Source: Quercus robur (taxonomy: Eukaryota; Streptophyta; Magnoliopsida; Fagales; Fagaceae). Taken from it: a DNA stretch of 64,000 nucleotides. This document shows, piece by piece, positions 60,000 through 64,000 of the stretch (position 1 is the first letter of the stretch; each line of letters starts with the position of its first letter). The notes beneath the pieces are model-generated. The model searched no databases. It was given only the letters and a program-made list of their open reading frames with translations, and was not told where the DNA came from. The position numbers and the translations under genes were made by a program. Where the stretch lies: NCBI RefSeq assembly GCF_932294415.1, contig NC_065538.1, positions 17,645,656-17,709,655 on the forward strand, given 5' to 3'.

Positions 60000-61380
60000 C
60001 CATAGGTAGGGTATACTCATACCCAACCCAATTAATTTATCCATGGATATTCAATTACCTTACCCAATTAGTATCCATACCCAATTGTTACCCAGTTTGT
60101 TTACCCGTGGATATCCATACCCTACCCAAACCCAATTTTTATAAAATCACTAAATATGCTCATAAACCACTAAAAAGACCAAAATCTCCTCAAAATCTCT
60201 AAAATAAGCAAAATACCCATGAAACCTCTAAAATGGCCAAAATACCCCTGACATCTCTTAAATCACCAATTATGCTCAAAACCCACTAAAATGACCAAAA
60301 TATCTCAAAATCTCTAAAATGAGCAAAATATCCATGAGATCTCTAAAATGGCCAATATACCCCCAAAATCACCAAATATGCTCAAAAAGCCACTTAAAAT
60401 TATCAAAAATACCCCCTAAACCTAAAAAATGACCAAAATACTCCTGAAACCTAAAAAATGACCAAAATACCCCTGAAACCTAAAAAATGACCAAATAACC
60501 ATGAAACCTAAAAATGTCCAAAATACCCCCGAAACCTAAAATTTGACTGAAATACCCCTGAAACTTAAAGATTACCAAAATACCCCCGAAACCTAAAAAA
60601 TGACCAAAATAACTCCTAAACCTATAAAATGACTGAAATATCCCCAAAACCTAGAAACTTACTAAAACACCCCAAAAACTTAAAAATTACCAAAATACCC
60701 CTAAAACCTAAAAATTGACCAAAATAGCCCTAAACCTCTAAAACAACCAAATACCCCTAGAAAATATCTAAAATGACCAAAACACCCTTCAAACCTTTAA
60801 AGTAACTAAAGTACCCCTAAACCTGTAAGATGACCAAAATACATTTGTAACCTCTTAAATTACGAAAATATAGGTTTGGGGTATTTTGGATGTTTCGAGC
60901 GTATTTTTGTCAGGATTAAAGGTTCTAAGAATATTTCAATCATTTTGTAGGTTTTGAGGGAATTTTGGTAATTTTTTTGGTTTCAGGATTATTTTGGTCA
61001 TTTTTTAGATTCTAAGGGTATTTCAGTCATTTTTTAGATTGCGGGGGCATTTTTGTCATTTTTTAGGTTTTAGGGGTATTTCGGTAATTTTATAGATTTC
61101 GGAGGTATTTTGGAAATTCCAAGGTTTCAGGGGTAATTTTTTATGTTTCAAGGGTATTTTGGTCATTTTTTAGGTTTTGGGGGTATTTCGGTTATTTTTT
61201 AAGTTTTGGGATATTTTGGTCATTTTTTAGGTTTCGAGGTTATTTCAGTCAATTTTTAGGGTTGTGTGTATTTTTATCATCTTATAGGTTTTAGGGGCAT
61301 TTTTGTCATTTTATAGGTTTCGGGGTATTTTGGTAATTTTATAGGTTTCAGGAGTATTTCTATTGGCTGTACCCATTTGA
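60000..61380. repeat. Inverted minisatellite: two arms of ~25-30 bp units in opposite orientation
   Basis: From about 60140 to 60870 units of the form ctaaaaatgaccaaaatacc plus cctgaaac repeat roughly every 25-30 bp. From about 60875 to 61360 the complement (gtttcaggggtattttggtc with attttttag) repeats. The array is thus a large imperfect palindrome. The left border tagggatggccataggtagg and the tacccaaccca repeats resemble the start of a known plant repeat type. Nothing is encoded. Confidence 0.88.
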
Positions 61381-61512
61381 AATCTTTTTAGTTTTATTGT
61401 TAAAGACATATATGAAGATAGGTGAAGGCCCAATCCCCCTTGTTTTGCTTTGATTGTTGCGATTAATAAAAGTATTCTGTATTCATTCTTCAACAACAAC
61501 AACGACCACCAA

Positions 61513-61550
<38 letters not shown>

Positions 61551-62363
61551 ATTTAATTGTTACTAACTATCTGCCCTGGGATCATTGTTACTACTTCAGC
61601 TTATAGGGCTGAAATTTGCGTTTGTCCAAATTGGGCCCATGCATGGATAATGTTTGTTCCATCATCGCTTCATATTAGCACCAAAATGGGTTGGTACTTA
61701 CTGTGGGTTCAAATCCAAGTCTATGTTTTAAGTTTGCGTTTTTCCCCTTTTTTTTTTTCTTTTTTTTTGCTTCAGCCGCAATTGTTGACCAAGTTAATGG
61801 TAAACAATGCACCCGTGTACTGTTTATAGGTCCCACAAATTTCACTTTTCACAATTTTTTCATTAAAAATTGGTCTCACGATACTATTTACAGATTTAAA
61901 AATTATTTTACTATAGTATTTTCAGTTTTCAGTTTACAGTTTCAGCAAAATAAATTCTATCCAAACAGACCTTATCACTTGGTCCTCTTTTAAGCCCACG
62001 TCAAAGAACACAAAATTAGGATTAAGGTTTTAAAAAAAAAATTTATTTGGTTTATTTTATTTTATTTTCATATAATTTTACTTTTATCTAATTTATTTTT
62101 AAACTAAACAAGTAAAGAAACTACTACTAAAACTATTTCAAAAGACATTATTTGTCATAAATGTTAATTAAATCAATAAAATAAATAAATTACGACTTTT
62201 TAAATCCATTCCAAATTAAACGTTGAATTAGCGAGTTGAAGAAAGTAGAGCTAAGATGATATATGCTAGTATTTCTGTAAGCAATGCTCTCTGGACTTCT
62301 TTTATTAACATACGTGCCTATGCAATATATCTACTGAAAGTTCAAATAGTATATAAAACACTT
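61381..62363. other. Intergenic DNA
   Basis: No gene seen. An (AAC)n patch is followed by an A run of about 34 at 61515-61548. A block near 61622-61690 is shared with 26205-26280. Confidence 0.6.
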
Positions 62364-63337
62364 TGAACGTTTAGAACTCTAATTTACAAATTACCAATTC
62401 AAGCTTATTATCAAATAATATATGTGCGGAACATGAACATAAGCTAATACAAAATTGATAAAACAATCTCAACCATAAATAATCACAACCACGGCAGTAA
62501 ATAAATGGCAAAGATAAAGAGAAAAGAGATGCAAATACAAAGACAACACAGCGATGTGTTATCGAAGAGGAAACCAAAGTCCTCGACGTAAGACCTCTCC
62601 GCCGACCTCCAAACGGTCAATAATCCAATAAAGAATAAAGTTGGGATACATGAATAGCAGAAGACCCTCCAAGCCTAATCTACCTAGTGTACCTAAGTCC
62701 TCCAAGCTTATTGCTCCAACGAGGTTACGCCAAACCTTTGTCTTCTTTAACTTATCGGATTCTGCTATAACCCATAGCATCAACCAATATCAATTGGTCC
62801 CTTCCTAACTGCTTTCCAAGCACCAAATAACCTTCTCACAGATTTGGGTATGGTGAGAAAAGGATTTGTCCAATGTACCTCTCAAAGAGTTGAGAAATTT
62901 GAAGAGTCACTATGTAAAGATTGTAGATGGGTCAATCTTGTTTTTCTCTAGGGTTTCTCTCTCAAAATTATTTCTGGAAGCTCTCTACATTTCGTGGGTA
63001 TAAGGGGTATTTATACTTATGTGAGAATGGAATACGAAGAGTTAGTTTTTCAAAACAAAGCTGGCTGGCGACTTGGCCTCGCAACTTGACATAGCGATTC
63101 AGCTTCTCTGCATGCTTCACTCGTGTGCATCCTCTAGCGGCTTGCCAATCGCGAGCCACCCGCAAGATCCAGTCGTGAGTCCCTATTTCAGTGCACAGTC
63201 TTAAGCATTTCTTCACACTCTCTCGCACACTACCCTTACATTATTCCCACCTAAATACAAAGTTTCTAAGTGCTGAATTACAAGCAAATTGGCACATAAT
63301 AAAGCCAACAAAATGGTTGATTAAATTCAACCTTACA
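62364..63337 (-). mobile_element. Probable solo Copia LTR
   Basis: On the minus strand it starts tgtaaggttgaatttaatca and ends near gagttctaaacgttca; the ending ggtaatttgtaaatt...gttca is typical of this Copia LTR family. No primer-binding site or internal sequence adjoins. Flanking 5-mers (cactt, ttcac) do not match, so the ends may be off or eroded. A partial relative lies at 46138-46860. Confidence 0.65.
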
Positions 63338-64000
63338 TTCACTACACACGGATCTCTTTGCTTTTTTTTTTTTTGCAATGTTTCAGATTATATCCTTGGA
63401 CGTTGAGGAATATTAATTAAATTAAATTAAATAATCTCTTTGTCATGTCCTCTGACACCTCCACCCTTATCAAATTGTAGTTTTCAAATGCTCCTCGTTG
63501 CAATAGCGATGTTCTAGTCTCATGCTATTAGTGCTTCGCAAAATCCACTTTCTTCTTTTGATTACATTGATTTGAGTGAACCTAGCTTTTGTTCTCTTAT
63601 CATGATTTTAGTTTTAAGTTTTGGTTAGAAGTGGGATTTAAACATGGTATTATTTGGCGGTGTCAATGTGAGGCAATGGTGCGACCTAGCTTGATTTAAG
63701 AAATTATTAGAAACTAGCTAAATGGTCTATAATGAATTGGAGAAACGTCCTGCTGCAGACACGTGTATAATTTTATGTACAAATATAATGTTTTTATTGC
63801 CTATAAAATATTGCTCCGGAGTTTCTTGTATATTCTTCGGATAGTAATGCCATAACCATCGTTCAGAATAATATACAGTGGTCGTATATGAAAGTATTGT
63901 GTAAACTTAACTAGCATCCTTAGCCCCATCTGTGGTAGGGTAATTTCACGCTAAAACCATATGAATCACAACTGGGTATAGGGTTCAATTGCTGACACTT
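63338..64000. other. Intergenic DNA at right edge
   Basis: No gene or recognised repeat seen. A T run lies at 63362-63374 and a short (aaatt)n patch at about 63411-63432. Confidence 0.6.

Noticed and set aside
60000..61380. CRISPR-like array
   Set aside because: Units are contiguous without unique spacers, reverse orientation midway and lie in plant nuclear DNA.

Overview
This window looks like repeat-rich nuclear DNA of a woody eudicot. Fagaceae (oak, chestnut or beech) is my guess, from the style of the Copia and Gypsy repeats, but no single feature here proves it. Nearly all recognisable coding sequence belongs to transposable elements. The only clear host-type gene is a truncated CC-NBS disease-resistance gene. 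No rRNA or tRNA gene, CRISPR array or complete host gene was recognised.

Left part (1-9.4 kb). A LINE on the minus strand runs off the left edge; its frame is open for 673 codons and joins a DUF4283/zinc-knuckle protein to the start of an endonuclease domain. Next come a decayed Gypsy LTR piece holding a hAT-type element (8-bp target duplication) with a smaller MITE inside it, an apparently perfect 410-bp tandem duplication, a Copia LTR piece, a second MITE with TAA duplications, and a Helitron 3' end.

Copia nest (9.4-16.4 kb). A minus-strand Copia relic contains a complete but pol-deleted plus-strand Copia element with two LTRs, primer-binding site and near-perfect target duplication. The relic abuts a CC-NBS gene cut just before the kinase-2 aspartates, giving one open chimeric frame.

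Repeat patchwork (16.4-27.1 kb). There is a TIR element with a Copia gag piece and a SINE (10-bp target duplication), an AT-rich degenerate repeat array with its own MITE, and a solo Copia LTR (TSD taaag) holding a second solo LTR.

Helitron (27.12-39.15 kb). This is the main object: a minus-strand, full-length 12,025-bp Helitron bounded by TC and CTAG and inserted between A and T. It carries a seven-exon Rep-helicase pseudogene of about 1,574 codons that stays in phase except for two nonsense changes, a downstream five-exon gene relic that may be captured host sequence, a palindrome of two outward-facing 3' ends, and a long tandem array.

Right part (39.1-64 kb). An unrecognised region contains a roughly 2.4-kb unit repeated about three times with exon-like pieces on the minus strand, and an LTR piece. 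It is followed by a 5'-truncated Athila-like Gypsy fragment on the plus strand meeting a minus-strand Gypsy gag-pol pseudogene cut off inside its reverse transcriptase. Then come that element's 834-bp LTR, a large inverted minisatellite, and a probable solo Copia LTR. Many stops in these elements are explained by C-to-T change, as expected of long-methylated, silenced DNA.
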